A DNA stretch of 64,000 nt from Candidatus Eiseniibacteriota bacterium (lineage in GTDB: Bacteria; Eisenbacteria; RBG-16-71-46; SZUA-252). Under the pieces are notes generated by a model that saw nothing but the letters and a program-made list of their open reading frames with translations, was not told the DNA's origin and made no database searches. The translations under genes and the position numbers were made by a program. The DNA lies in contig QJVW01000011.1 in assembly GCA_003235575.1 (NCBI GenBank), positions 1 to 64,000 on the forward strand, read 5' to 3'. Positions 37,794 through 47,265 of this stretch are shown here, piece after piece. Position 1 is the stretch's first letter. Every line of letters begins with the position of its first letter.

Positions 37794-39115
37794 ACCGAAG
37801 TGTGACGCGACGAAACGGCGTGCCGCGCGCCGGCCGGAAGGCCGCCTCGCGAGGCGAGTCCCCGGGCAGGGTGGACGAGGCGATCGCGGCGCTCCGGCGC
37901 GGCGAGATGATCGTCGTCGTCGATGACGAGGATCGCGAGAACGAGGGAGACTTCGTGATGGCCGCGGAGAAGACGACCGCGGAGGACGTCAATTTCATGA
38001 CGCGGGAGGCGCGCGGGCTGCTCTGCGTCTCCCTGCCGGGGGAACGCCTCGATGCGCTGGGTCTGGCGCTCATGGCGCCGTCGAACACGGCGCGCTTCGC
38101 CACGCCGTTCACCGTTTCGGTGGACCTCCTGCGCGGCACGACGTCGGGATCGTCGGCTCCGGATCGGGCGCTCACCATCCGGGCGCTCGCCTCGTCCGCC
38201 ACCCGGCCCGAGGAACTGGCGAGGCCGGGCCACGTGTTCCCGCTTCGCGCCGAGATCCAGGGCGTGCTGCGCCGCCCCGGCCACACCGAAGCCGCGCTGG
38301 ACCTGGTTCGGCTCGCGGGCATGGCGCCGGCGGGCGTCCTGTGCGAGATCCTGGCGGCCGACGGCACGATGGCGCGCGGTCCCGAACTCACGCGGATCGC
38401 GAAGAAGCACGGGATGGTCCTCATCACGATCCGCGAACTGGTGCGGCACCGCTACCAACGGGAGCACCTGGTCAAGCGCATCACCTCGTCGCCGCTGCCG
38501 ACCCGGTACGGGACGTTTCGCATCGTCGTCTACGAGAGCCCCGTGGACGGCGCGCACCACGTCGCCCTGGTGAAGGGCGCCCCCGCGCCGGGGCGCGCCG
38601 ATCTGGTGCGCGTGCACTCGCAGTGCCTGACGGGGGACGTGTTCGGATCGAAGCGATGCGACTGCGGAGAGCAGATGGTGGCCGCGCTGGGAAGGATCGA
38701 CGACGAGGGCGCGGGCGTGTTCCTCTACATGCGGCAGGAGGGGCGGGGGATCGGGCTGGCCAACAAGCTGCGCGCGTACGAACTCCAAGATCTGGGGCTC
38801 GACACGGTGGAGGCGAACGAGCGCCTCGGTTTCTCCGCGGATGAGCGCGACTACGGTGTGGCGGCGCAGATGCTGCGCGATCTCGGCTTCACGAGCGTCC
38901 GCCTGCTGACGAACAATCCCCGGAAGCTGGGGGCGCTGCGCGACTACGGCATCGACGTCACGGCGCGCGAGTCCCTGGAGATCCATCCCAACGACGCCAA
39001 TGCCGCGTACCTTCGGACGAAGCGCGAACGGCTGGGGCACCTTCTCGAGCACCCGTCGCTCCACGAGGTCGTACCGGCGCGCCGGAGTCGGGGCCGCCGC
39101 GGGGGACGCGCTTGA
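37790..39115 (+). CDS. ribBA: Bifunctional DHBP synthase / GTP cyclohydrolase II (GTG start)
   Basis: MIVVVDDEDRENEGDFVMAAE, RPGHVFPLRA, HTEAALDLVRLAG, HSQCLTGDVFGSKRCDCGEQM, MRQEGRGIGLANKLRAYELQD. Confidence 0.97.
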   Translation: MNRSVTRRNGVPRAGRKAASRGESPGRVDEAIAALRRGEMIVVVDDEDRENEGDFVMAAEKTTAEDVNFMTREARGLLCVSLPGERLDALGLALMAPSNTARFATPFTVSVDLLRGTTSGSSAPDRALTIRALASSATRPEELARPGHVFPLRAEIQGVLRRPGHTEAALDLVRLAGMAPAGVLCEILAADGTMARGPELTRIAKKHGMVLITIRELVRHRYQREHLVKRITSSPLPTRYGTFRIVVYESPVDGAHHVALVKGAPAPGRADLVRVHSQCLTGDVFGSKRCDCGEQMVAALGRIDDEGAGVFLYMRQEGRGIGLANKLRAYELQDLGLDTVEANERLGFSADERDYGVAAQMLRDLGFTSVRLLTNNPRKLGALRDYGIDVTARESLEIHPNDANAAYLRTKRERLGHLLEHPSLHEVVPARRSRGRRGGRA

Positions 39116-39654
39116 GCCCGTCCCGTCCCGCCGTGCGGCGCGCCGACCCGCCGCTCGCGCGCCATCCCGGGATCCGGGTCCGAAGCGGCGACGCACGGGC
39201 CGGACGCGGGCTACGGATCGCCGTCGTCGCGGCGCGCTTCAACGCGCGCATCACGGACCGGCTGCTGGCGGGGGCCTTGGGGCGCCTCGAGCAATCCGGC
39301 GTTCGCGGGCAGGACACGGTGCTCGTGGTCGTGCCGGGCGCGTTCGAGCTCCCGTTCGCGGCCCGTCGCCTGGCCGGGTCCGGACGCCATGACGCGGTGC
39401 TGTGCCTCGGCGCCGTCATTCGCGGGGGGACGCCCCACTTCGACTTCGTGGCCGGGGAGGCCGCCCGCGGCATCGCCGCGGCCTCCGAGGCCACCGGAGT
39501 CCCCGTGCTCTTCGGCGTCTTGACGACGAACACCCTGCGCCAGGCACTGGATCGATCGGGCGGTCGGTTCGGGAATCGTGGGGCGGACGCGGCCGATGCC
39601 GCGGTCGAGATGGCCCGCCTCGCCCGATCGCTGCCGCGGGGGAGGCGCCGTTGA
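39112..39654 (+). CDS. ribH: 6,7-dimethyl-8-ribityllumazine synthase (TTG start)
   Basis: IAVVAARFNARITDRLLAGAL, VVPGAFELPFAARRLA, LGAVIRGGTPHFDFVAGEAARGI, VPVLFGVLTTNTLRQALDRSGG. Confidence 0.95.
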   Translation: MSPSRPAVRRADPPLARHPGIRVRSGDARAGRGLRIAVVAARFNARITDRLLAGALGRLEQSGVRGQDTVLVVVPGAFELPFAARRLAGSGRHDAVLCLGAVIRGGTPHFDFVAGEAARGIAAASEATGVPVLFGVLTTNTLRQALDRSGGRFGNRGADAADAAVEMARLARSLPRGRRR

Positions 39655-40067
39655 ACGCCCGGCGACAGGGGAGGGAGCTGGCGTTCCGGGCAATCTACCA
39701 GGCGGACGTAACGGGGGATCCCCTGGATCGCTGCTTGGCGGAAGTGCTGGAGGAAGCGCCCCCGGCCGAGACCACGCACAACTTCGCCGCCACGCTGGTA
39801 TCCGAACTCGAGCAAAACCGCGAGGAAGTCGACGCCGTCGTGAGCCGGACGGCTGTAAATTGGCCGCTCCGCCGCATGGCCGCGACCGATCGCTCGGTGC
39901 TGCGGCTGGCGGTCGTGGAGATCCTCTACCACGCCGAGACCCCGATTCGGGTCACCCTGGACGAGGCGATCGAGTTGGCCAAGATGTACGGGTCGGAGAC
40001 CTCCGGATCCTTCGTAAACGGAGTGCTTGACCGAATCGCCCACGAAGCGCGACCCTCCCCAGAATGA
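39651..40067 (+). CDS. nusB: Transcription antitermination factor NusB (TTG start)
   Basis: ARRQGRELAFRAIYQADV, LRMAATDRSVLRLAVVEILYH, VTLDEAIELAKMYGSETSGSFVNGVLDRI. Confidence 0.95.
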   Translation: MNARRQGRELAFRAIYQADVTGDPLDRCLAEVLEEAPPAETTHNFAATLVSELEQNREEVDAVVSRTAVNWPLRRMAATDRSVLRLAVVEILYHAETPIRVTLDEAIELAKMYGSETSGSFVNGVLDRIAHEARPSPE

Positions 40068-40789
40068 CCACCGTTCTCCTATCGGATATCCACGGCAATC
40101 TCGAAGCGCTTCAGGCTACGCTCGAGGCCACGGAGAAATACCGACCCGAGCGCATCCTCTGTCTCGGCGACATCGTCGGCTACGGCGCGAGCCCGAACGA
40201 GTGCCTCGATCTCGTCCGGAAGCACTGCCAGGTCGTGCTGCTCGGCAACCACGACGCCGCGGCGAGCGGGGGCCCCGAAATCGCCCGTTTCAACATCCAC
40301 GCCCGCGTGGCCGCGGAATGGACGAGCCGCGTGCTGACCCGGGAGCATCGCGAATTCCTCCAGACGCTGCCGCTGACCTACGAGGGCGACGGCTTCCTGT
40401 GCGTGCACGCATCCCCCGCGATGCCCCGCGACTGGGAGTACCTTCTCGACCGGTTCGACGCCGAACCCCAGTTCGCGTACTTCACCGAGTCGATCTGCTT
40501 CATCGGCCACACCCACCAGCCGGCGATCTTCACGGCCGATCCCGGTGGCTGCCGGTCGCTCCCTGTCGGGTCCCTCGCGCTCGACCCCCAGCGCCGGTAC
40601 ATCGCGAACGTCGGCAGCGTGGGGCAGCCCCGGGATCGGGACCCGCGCTCCTGCTTCGTCGTCTACCACCACGCCGCCAACCGCATCGAGTACGTCCGCG
40701 TGCCCTATGCGGTCGAGGTCGCGCAGGAGAAGATCCGCGCCGCGCGGCTCCCCGAGGTGCTGGCGACCCGTCTCGCCACGGGAGAATGA
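40064..40789 (+). CDS. Metallophosphoesterase (YfcE/MJ0936-like)
   Basis: VLLSDIHGNLEALQATLE, CLGDIVGYGASPNECL, VVLLGNHDAA, CFIGHTHQP. Confidence 0.93.
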   Translation: MTTVLLSDIHGNLEALQATLEATEKYRPERILCLGDIVGYGASPNECLDLVRKHCQVVLLGNHDAAASGGPEIARFNIHARVAAEWTSRVLTREHREFLQTLPLTYEGDGFLCVHASPAMPRDWEYLLDRFDAEPQFAYFTESICFIGHTHQPAIFTADPGGCRSLPVGSLALDPQRRYIANVGSVGQPRDRDPRSCFVVYHHAANRIEYVRVPYAVEVAQEKIRAARLPEVLATRLATGE

Positions 40790-40790
40790 C

Positions 40791-41594
40791 GTGGCGCCGC
40801 GCGCGTCGACCGAAGCCCACTGGAACCGTTTTTGGACCGAGCGCTCCGACATCGACGCGGTCTACCCGACCGACGGCCGTGTCGTCGAGCACGTCCAGTC
40901 CCAGGGGCCCGTCCAGGGACAGCGCATTCTGGAAGTAGGGGCGGGCTCGGGCCGCGACAGCGTTCGCCTCGCCGCCGCCGGGGCCGTGGCGGTCATTCTC
41001 GACTACTCGCTGCCGTCCCTCGAGACGGCGCGCCGCGTCGCCGAACGGGAGGGCGCCCGCGTGCTCCTCATCCGCGCCGATGCGCTACGGCTCCCGTTCC
41101 GCGACGGCGCCTTCGACGTCGTGTTCCATCAGGGGCTTCTGGAGCACTTCCGCGACCCGCGCCCGCTCCTGCGCGAGAACGTGCGCGTGCTGGCGCCCGA
41201 CGCGCTTCTCCTCATCGACGTGCCGCAGCGCTTCCACCTCTACACCGTCGCCAAACACATCCTGATCGCCCTGGGCAAGTGGTTCGCGGGCTGGGAGACG
41301 GAGTTCTCCATCGGGGAACTGGAGCGGCTGATGCGGCAATCCGGGGTCCGGATCGTGGGGCGCTACGGGGCGTGGATGATCCCGGGGCTCTTCTATCGCT
41401 CGCTGCGGCTCGTGCTGCTCAAGACGCGCCTGGCGCGGTTGCCGCTCTACCCGCGCCCGCTTCCCCTCATCACGCCGCTCCTCGACGGCATCCGCGGGGC
41501 GTGGGAGCGCACGCCGTTCGCGTACTACACGTACTTCGTGATCGGCGCGCTCGGCCGCAAGGACGCCGACAGGGTGCCGTCCCCCACCGCTTGA
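40791..41594 (+). CDS. Class I SAM-dependent methyltransferase (GTG start)
   Basis: ILEVGAGSGRDSVRLAAAGAVAVILDYS, FDVVFHQGLLEHFRDPRPLLRENVRVLAP. Confidence 0.88.
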   Translation: MAPRASTEAHWNRFWTERSDIDAVYPTDGRVVEHVQSQGPVQGQRILEVGAGSGRDSVRLAAAGAVAVILDYSLPSLETARRVAEREGARVLLIRADALRLPFRDGAFDVVFHQGLLEHFRDPRPLLRENVRVLAPDALLLIDVPQRFHLYTVAKHILIALGKWFAGWETEFSIGELERLMRQSGVRIVGRYGAWMIPGLFYRSLRLVLLKTRLARLPLYPRPLPLITPLLDGIRGAWERTPFAYYTYFVIGALGRKDADRVPSPTA

Positions 41595-42709
41595 GAATCG
41601 TCGCCCTCAACTGGCGCGATCCACGGCACCCGGAGGCCGGCGGCGCCGAGTTGCATCTTCGGGAAATCCTGCGGCGCTGCGTTCGGGACGGCGACGACGT
41701 CACCTGGCTGGCCGAAGCGTTCCCCGGCGCGGCGGCCGAGGACACGGTCGACGGCATCCGAATCGTCCGCGCCGGCACATGGTACAATGCGCACCTCGCG
41801 CTCGGCTCGCTGTACCGGGCGCGATTTCGAAAGGAACGCGTGGACCTGGTTGTGGAGGACATCAACAAGGTGCCCTTTTTCACGCCGCTCTACGCCGGGG
41901 TTCCCGTGGTGGCCGTGGTGCCGCATCTGTTCGGCGCGACCGTGTTCCGCGAGGCATCGCCGCCCGTCGGCGCGGTCGTCTGGGCCCACGAGGCGCTCCT
42001 TCCCTTCGTCTATCGCCGGACCCCCTTTCTCGCCATATCCGACAGCACGCGTCAGGATCTCGTCCGCAGGGGTATCGCGGCGGATCACGTCTCCGTCGTG
42101 CGCTGCGGATTGGACCAAGGATCGTATGCCGTCACGACGCCGCCCTCCGATCGCGCCCCCGTGATCGCCTTTCTGGGCCGCCTCCGGAAATACAAGGGCG
42201 CCCAGCATGTGCTGCACGCCTTTCCGACGGTGCTCGAACGCGTGCCGGAGGCACGGCTCGACGTGATCGGCGACGGCCCCTACCGGTCCGATCTCGAGCG
42301 CCTGGCGGCGCGACTCGGAATCGGGGAGCGCGTCCGATTCCGTGGCGCCCTGTCGCACGACGCGAAGGTCGCGGCGCTCAACGAGGCGCAGATCGCGACC
42401 TGCCCCTCGCCGAAGGAGGGGTGGGGCCTGACGGTCATCGAAGCCAACGCCTGCGGCGCGCCGGTCGTGGCGAGCCGGAGTCCCGGTCTCGTCGAATCGG
42501 TGCGCGATGGGGAGACGGGGATCCTGGTTCCGCACGGCGAAAGTTCCGCGCTGGCCGAGGCCCTCGTGCGCCTCCTCCGCGATCGGGATGCCCGCCTGCG
42601 CATGGCGGACGCGGGGATTCGGTGGGCGAGGACGTTCGATTGGGAGGATTGCTATCGCGACAGCCGCGCCGTGCTGGCGCGGGCGGCGGAACGCGGGAAG
42701 GCGGCCTGA
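41591..42709 (+). CDS. Glycosyltransferase family 4 (TTG start)
   Basis: NWRDPRHPEAGGAELHLREI; FLGRLRKYKGAQHVLHAFP; CPSPKEGWGLTVIEANACGAPVVASRSPGLVESVRDGETGILVP. Confidence 0.92.
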   Translation: MRIVALNWRDPRHPEAGGAELHLREILRRCVRDGDDVTWLAEAFPGAAAEDTVDGIRIVRAGTWYNAHLALGSLYRARFRKERVDLVVEDINKVPFFTPLYAGVPVVAVVPHLFGATVFREASPPVGAVVWAHEALLPFVYRRTPFLAISDSTRQDLVRRGIAADHVSVVRCGLDQGSYAVTTPPSDRAPVIAFLGRLRKYKGAQHVLHAFPTVLERVPEARLDVIGDGPYRSDLERLAARLGIGERVRFRGALSHDAKVAALNEAQIATCPSPKEGWGLTVIEANACGAPVVASRSPGLVESVRDGETGILVPHGESSALAEALVRLLRDRDARLRMADAGIRWARTFDWEDCYRDSRAVLARAAERGKAA

Positions 42710-43758
42710 TGGGCGGCTGGCGCGACTTCTTCAAGCGGCACAAGGGCGCCTTGATCGCCGTCAAGGTTCTCCTCTCCCTGGCGCTCTTCAGTTACGTGGT
42801 CGCGAAGGTTTCGCCCGGCAACGTCTGGGAGGTCGTTCGCCACGCGGATCCCACCTTCCTCTGGGCCGCCGCGGGACTCTTCCTGCTCTCCAACCTGATC
42901 GGATCGTGGCTTTGGGCGCGGCTGCTGCGCGCCCAAGGGGTGAACATCCGCTACGAGAAGGCGGCCGCGTACTACTTCGTCGGACTTTTCTTCAACAATT
43001 TCCTGCCGTCGAACGTCGGCGGCGACATCGCGCGCATCAGCGACGCTTCGAAGCACGCGACGCGCGGCGTCAGCTCCGTCTTCTCCGCCACGCTGATGGA
43101 CCGGCTCATCGGGGTGGTGGCGATGGCCGCCCTGGCGGTCATCGCCTCGTTCGCCTCGCTCGATCGCTTCCATCTCTACGCGATCTACATCTCCATCGTC
43201 ATCGTCTTCCTGATCTCGGTGGGGCTCTTCGCCAGCATCTTCCATCGGGGCGTGCTGCAGGCGTTCGAGTGGCCGTTCCGGGTCCTGAAGCTCCACACGA
43301 TCGAGAAGGGGATCGGGCGGATCATGGACGATCTGCACGGATTCCGGAGCGAGCGCGTCGCCCTGCGGCAGGCCTTCCTGGCCTCGATCATCGTCCAGGT
43401 GAGCCGGATCTATGTGCATTACCTGGTTGGAGTTTCGCTGGGAGTGAAGCTCGCGGCGGGGTACTATTTCCTCTTCGTGCCGGTGCTCGCCGCCATGGTC
43501 TCCCTTCCGATCGGAATGAACGGATTGGGGATCCGGGAGGGGGCTTCGGTGGTTCTATTTCAAACGGCGGGATTGACGCGCGAAGAGGCGTTCACGATCC
43601 CGTTCCTGACATACCTGCTTTCGGTGGCCATCAGCCTGCTGGGCGGGTTCATCTTCGTGACGCGGTCCCCGCGGCGCGCGCTGGCGCGAAGGCTCGAGCG
43701 CCGCCGCCAGAAGCGGGCCGACGAAAGCAACGCCGTGGCGGGGGAGGGTTCTTCGTGA
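42709..43758 (+). CDS. LPG_synthase_TM-type (flippase-like, UPF0104) membrane protein
   Basis: Polytopic; YYFVGLFFNNFLPSNVGGDIARI and SLPIGMNGLGIREGASVVLF. Confidence 0.9.
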   Translation: MGGWRDFFKRHKGALIAVKVLLSLALFSYVVAKVSPGNVWEVVRHADPTFLWAAAGLFLLSNLIGSWLWARLLRAQGVNIRYEKAAAYYFVGLFFNNFLPSNVGGDIARISDASKHATRGVSSVFSATLMDRLIGVVAMAALAVIASFASLDRFHLYAIYISIVIVFLISVGLFASIFHRGVLQAFEWPFRVLKLHTIEKGIGRIMDDLHGFRSERVALRQAFLASIIVQVSRIYVHYLVGVSLGVKLAAGYYFLFVPVLAAMVSLPIGMNGLGIREGASVVLFQTAGLTREEAFTIPFLTYLLSVAISLLGGFIFVTRSPRRALARRLERRRQKRADESNAVAGEGSS

Positions 43759-46301
43759 TCGCTTGGAAGCGCTGGCACGCGGCCTTCGCCGCGCTTGCCT
43801 TCGCCGTTCCTCTGTTCGTCTACATCCGCACGCTGACCGTGTCGGTCCCCTTCTGGGATTCGGGCGAATACATCGCCACCTCCTACATCCTGGGACTCCC
43901 GCACCCTCCCGGCAATCCCGTCTACACCATGCTCGGGCGCATGATGTGCCTGCTCCCGTTCGGGTCGATCGCGCAACGCGTGAACTTCATGAGCGCGCTT
44001 TCCTCGGCGATCGCCTGCCTGTTCACGTTCCTGATCGTGACCCGCGTCCTGCGGCGCACCCTCGAGGATCGCCTGGACACGGGCGCGGCGCGGCTCTCCT
44101 GCCTCGTCGGCGGGCTCGTGGCGTCGTTCTTCCTGGCGTGGTCCGACTCGTTCTGGGACAGCGCCATCGAAGCCGAGGTCTACTCGCTTTCCTCCGCGCT
44201 GATCGTGTTCGTCATCTGGCTCGGATTCCGCTGGTGGGACCGACTGGAGGAGCCGGGGAACGACAAGCTGATCGTGATCATCATGCTCGTGCTCGGCATC
44301 TCGACCGGCGTGCATCTGGGCACCGTGCTCGTGGCCCCCGGCCTGCTGCTCCTTCTCGGTCTCGTACGGCCGCGCTACTACCTGTCGAAACGATTCTGGG
44401 CGGGCCTCGCCACGACGGGAGCGTTCACGATCTACGTCAGCATGGCCGTCATCCGCGGCTGGCCGCTCCCGACCCAGCTCCTCCTCTTCTGGGGGGGCGG
44501 CGTGGCGCTCCTGACGCTGTGGCGCCGCGACCTGCTGTGGAAGAACAACCTGGTGACGTGGTGCTCCCTCGCGCTCCTCGCGGGCTACACCGTCCAATTC
44601 GTCCTTCTTCTGCGCGCCCAGCAGCTGCCGGCCATCAACGAAGGGGCGCCCGCCACGATCGAGGCGCTGCGCGACTACCTCGGGCGCAAGCAGTACGGTC
44701 CCGCCAGTCCCTTCGAGCGCCGCGCCGACCTCTGGTACCAGATCAGCCACATGTACTTGCGCTATGTCGGGCAGCAGTGGTCGATCCTCGAGCGGCTGGG
44801 CTCGCTGGACCTGAAGTCGTTCTGGGTCCGCCTGGTGAACATGCTTCCGTTCGCCCTGTTCTTCCTGGGCGGGTGGTGGAATCTGAGGCGGGACAAGAAG
44901 ACCTTCTGGTTCTTCGCGGTCCAGCACCTCTTCATGGCGCCGTTCCTGATCTTCTACCTGAACTTCACCGATCACGAGGTCCGTGAGCGCGACTACTTCT
45001 TCACGAACTCCTACCATTTCATCGCGATCTGGATCGGCATGGGCGCGGCCGCGCTGCTGCAGGCCGTCGCCGAGGCGTTCGCTCCCCCTGGGGCGGAGAA
45101 GCCCGCCGCGGCCGCCGCGCCACCCGGCGAGGCCCGGATCGCTCCCGCGCCGACCGCCGCCTGGGTCACGGGCGTATCCCTGATCGTGTTCGCGATGCTG
45201 CCGGCGAAAGCGGGCTGGTTCGAGCACGATCGATCCAACTTCTGGATCGCCCACAACTACGCCTACAACATGCTCACGCCCTTGGCCCCGAACGCCATCG
45301 TCATGACCAACGGCGACAACGACACGTTCCCCCTCTGGTACATCCAGGAGGTCGAGGGGGTTCGGAAGGACGTCCGGGTCGTGAACATGAGCCTGCTGAA
45401 CACACCCTGGTACATCCTCCAGCTGAAGAACCAGGAACCGAAGGTGCCGTTCAGCTTCACCGACGAACAGATCAAGGCGCTCTATCCGTACCTGGACGAG
45501 CGCACGGGGCAAGTCGTTTGGGTGAAGGACGTCGCGGTGCGAAACATGATCGCGGCGAACCAGTGGAAGAAGCCGGTCTACCTCGCGGTGACGGTTCCCG
45601 ACGAGATGGGGCTGGAGAAGCATCTGACGTTGGAGGGTCTGGTCTATCGCGTCCAACCCGATTCGACGGCGCCGGAAATCGATCTGGAGGCGACGCTCCG
45701 CAATCTCTACCAGGTGTTCCGGTACCAAGGCCTCCTGACCCCGGATCGCGAGTACGACCAATCGGTGTACAAGGACGACAACGCGATGAAGCTCGTCCAG
45801 AACTACTCCGCGGCGTACGTCCAGGCGGCCTACCATCTGCAGACCGCGGGGAGGGCCGACGAGGCGATCAAGCTGCTGAACGACGCGCGCAAGATCTCGC
45901 CCGACTTCCCCGGATTGCTGGAGTACCTGGGACGTCTCTACGACGGAACGGGCGACATCGCCAAGGCGGAGTCGCTCTACCGCGACGGCCTGGCCCGGTA
46001 TCCGTCCAGCCCCGAGTTCTACTACCACCTCGGCACGCTCGAGTACCGGCGGGGCAACGTGCCGCAGGCCATCGACCTCTTGCGCCAGGCGACGCTGCTC
46101 AGCCAGCAGTACTTCGATTGGTTCAGCGCGCTCTTCACGGTCTACTGGCAGACCGGCCAGCGCGAGGCCGCGCTGGAGGTCTTGCGGCTCTGGCTGCGGG
46201 CGCATCCCGACGACCGACAGACGGCGGAGGAGCTGAAGGTCTTCGAGGACTCGCTTCGCCTGTCGCGCGCGGTCGCGCCGGGGCGCTCGGGCGGGGGCTG
46301 A
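43755..46301 (+). CDS. DUF2723 GT-C-like membrane protein fused to C-terminal TPR repeats (GTG start)
   Basis: SVPFWDSGEYIATSYILGLPHPPGNPVYTMLGR; FTDHEVRERDYFF; C-terminal ALEYLGRLYDGTGDIAKAESLYRDGLARYP-type TPRs. Confidence 0.9.
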   Translation: MIAWKRWHAAFAALAFAVPLFVYIRTLTVSVPFWDSGEYIATSYILGLPHPPGNPVYTMLGRMMCLLPFGSIAQRVNFMSALSSAIACLFTFLIVTRVLRRTLEDRLDTGAARLSCLVGGLVASFFLAWSDSFWDSAIEAEVYSLSSALIVFVIWLGFRWWDRLEEPGNDKLIVIIMLVLGISTGVHLGTVLVAPGLLLLLGLVRPRYYLSKRFWAGLATTGAFTIYVSMAVIRGWPLPTQLLLFWGGGVALLTLWRRDLLWKNNLVTWCSLALLAGYTVQFVLLLRAQQLPAINEGAPATIEALRDYLGRKQYGPASPFERRADLWYQISHMYLRYVGQQWSILERLGSLDLKSFWVRLVNMLPFALFFLGGWWNLRRDKKTFWFFAVQHLFMAPFLIFYLNFTDHEVRERDYFFTNSYHFIAIWIGMGAAALLQAVAEAFAPPGAEKPAAAAAPPGEARIAPAPTAAWVTGVSLIVFAMLPAKAGWFEHDRSNFWIAHNYAYNMLTPLAPNAIVMTNGDNDTFPLWYIQEVEGVRKDVRVVNMSLLNTPWYILQLKNQEPKVPFSFTDEQIKALYPYLDERTGQVVWVKDVAVRNMIAANQWKKPVYLAVTVPDEMGLEKHLTLEGLVYRVQPDSTAPEIDLEATLRNLYQVFRYQGLLTPDREYDQSVYKDDNAMKLVQNYSAAYVQAAYHLQTAGRADEAIKLLNDARKISPDFPGLLEYLGRLYDGTGDIAKAESLYRDGLARYPSSPEFYYHLGTLEYRRGNVPQAIDLLRQATLLSQQYFDWFSALFTVYWQTGQREAALEVLRLWLRAHPDDRQTAEELKVFEDSLRLSRAVAPGRSGGG

Positions 46302-46308
46302 CATCGGC

Positions 46309-47265
46309 ATGCGCGTCCTGGTCACCGGTGCGGCCGGATTCATCGGCTCGACGCTGGTGGACGCTCTGCTGCGCGAGGGGGCGGAGGTCGTCGGCGTGGA
46401 CGCGTTCACCGATCTCTACGACCCCGCGCGCAAGCGGGCGAATCTCGCGGACGCCCTTCGGCGGCCCGGGTTCCGCCTGGTGGAGGCCGACCTGAGGGAG
46501 GCGCCGCTGGAGCCGCTCCTCGACGGGGTCACCCACGTCGCCCATCTCGCGGCCGTGCCCGGCGTGCGCGCCAGTTGGGGAACATCCTTCCGCGCGTACG
46601 CCGAACACAACATCCAGGCGACGCAGCGCCTGTTGGAGGCCGCGCAGGCGCGGGGCGGCGCGCTCGCCCGCTTCGTGGCGGCGTCCAGCAGTTCCATCTA
46701 CGGGACGCCGACGCGCTTTCCCACGCCGGAGGACGAGCCGCCCCGCCCGCTCTCGCCGTACGGCGTCACGAAGGTGGCGACGGAAGCCCTGCTCCTGGCC
46801 TACCATGCCTCCCGGGGCGTGCCGACCGTGGCGCTCCGGTACTTCACCGTGTATGGCCCGCGCCAACGACCCGACATGGGCATCCACCGGTTCTTCGAGG
46901 CGGCGCGCGCGGGACAGCCGGTGACGGTCTACGGCGACGGGGGACAGACGCGTGATTTCACGTTCGTGGACGACGCCGTGCGCGCGACGCGCGCGGCCCT
47001 GACGGCGCCGGTGACGGCGCCGGTCTACAACATCGGCGGCGGACATCGCGTGGCGCTGCACGCGCTGCTGGAGGAGATCGCCTCGGCCAGCGGGCTGCCC
47101 GTGGCGAGGCGCCATGAGGCGCCGCAACCGGGCGATCCGCGCGATACGGCGGCGGAGACCGAGCGGGCGCGTCGCGATCTCGACTACGCGCCCCGCACCG
47201 ATCTTCGGGAGGGGCTGCGGCGGCAGTGGGCATGGCAGCGGCAGCAGGCGGAGGTGACGGCGTGA
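46309..47265 (+). CDS. NAD-dependent nucleotide-sugar epimerase (UDP-glucuronate 4-epimerase-like)
   Basis: VLVTGAAGFIGSTLVDALL, ASSSSIYGTPTRFPTPED, SPYGVTKVATE, RYFTVYGPRQRPDMGIHRF. Confidence 0.93.
   Translation: MRVLVTGAAGFIGSTLVDALLREGAEVVGVDAFTDLYDPARKRANLADALRRPGFRLVEADLREAPLEPLLDGVTHVAHLAAVPGVRASWGTSFRAYAEHNIQATQRLLEAAQARGGALARFVAASSSSIYGTPTRFPTPEDEPPRPLSPYGVTKVATEALLLAYHASRGVPTVALRYFTVYGPRQRPDMGIHRFFEAARAGQPVTVYGDGGQTRDFTFVDDAVRATRAALTAPVTAPVYNIGGGHRVALHALLEEIASASGLPVARRHEAPQPGDPRDTAAETERARRDLDYAPRTDLREGLRRQWAWQRQQAEVTA

Noticed and set aside
43560-46409. 949-aa minus-strand ORF opposite the DUF2723 gene
   Set aside because: Low-complexity R/E/H-rich translation and a strong plus-strand gene; shadow ORF.
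47008-47033. Tandem 12-bp repeat (acggcgccggtg x2) in the epimerase gene
   Set aside because: Encodes TAPVTAPV inside a conserved protein; trivial in-frame duplication.
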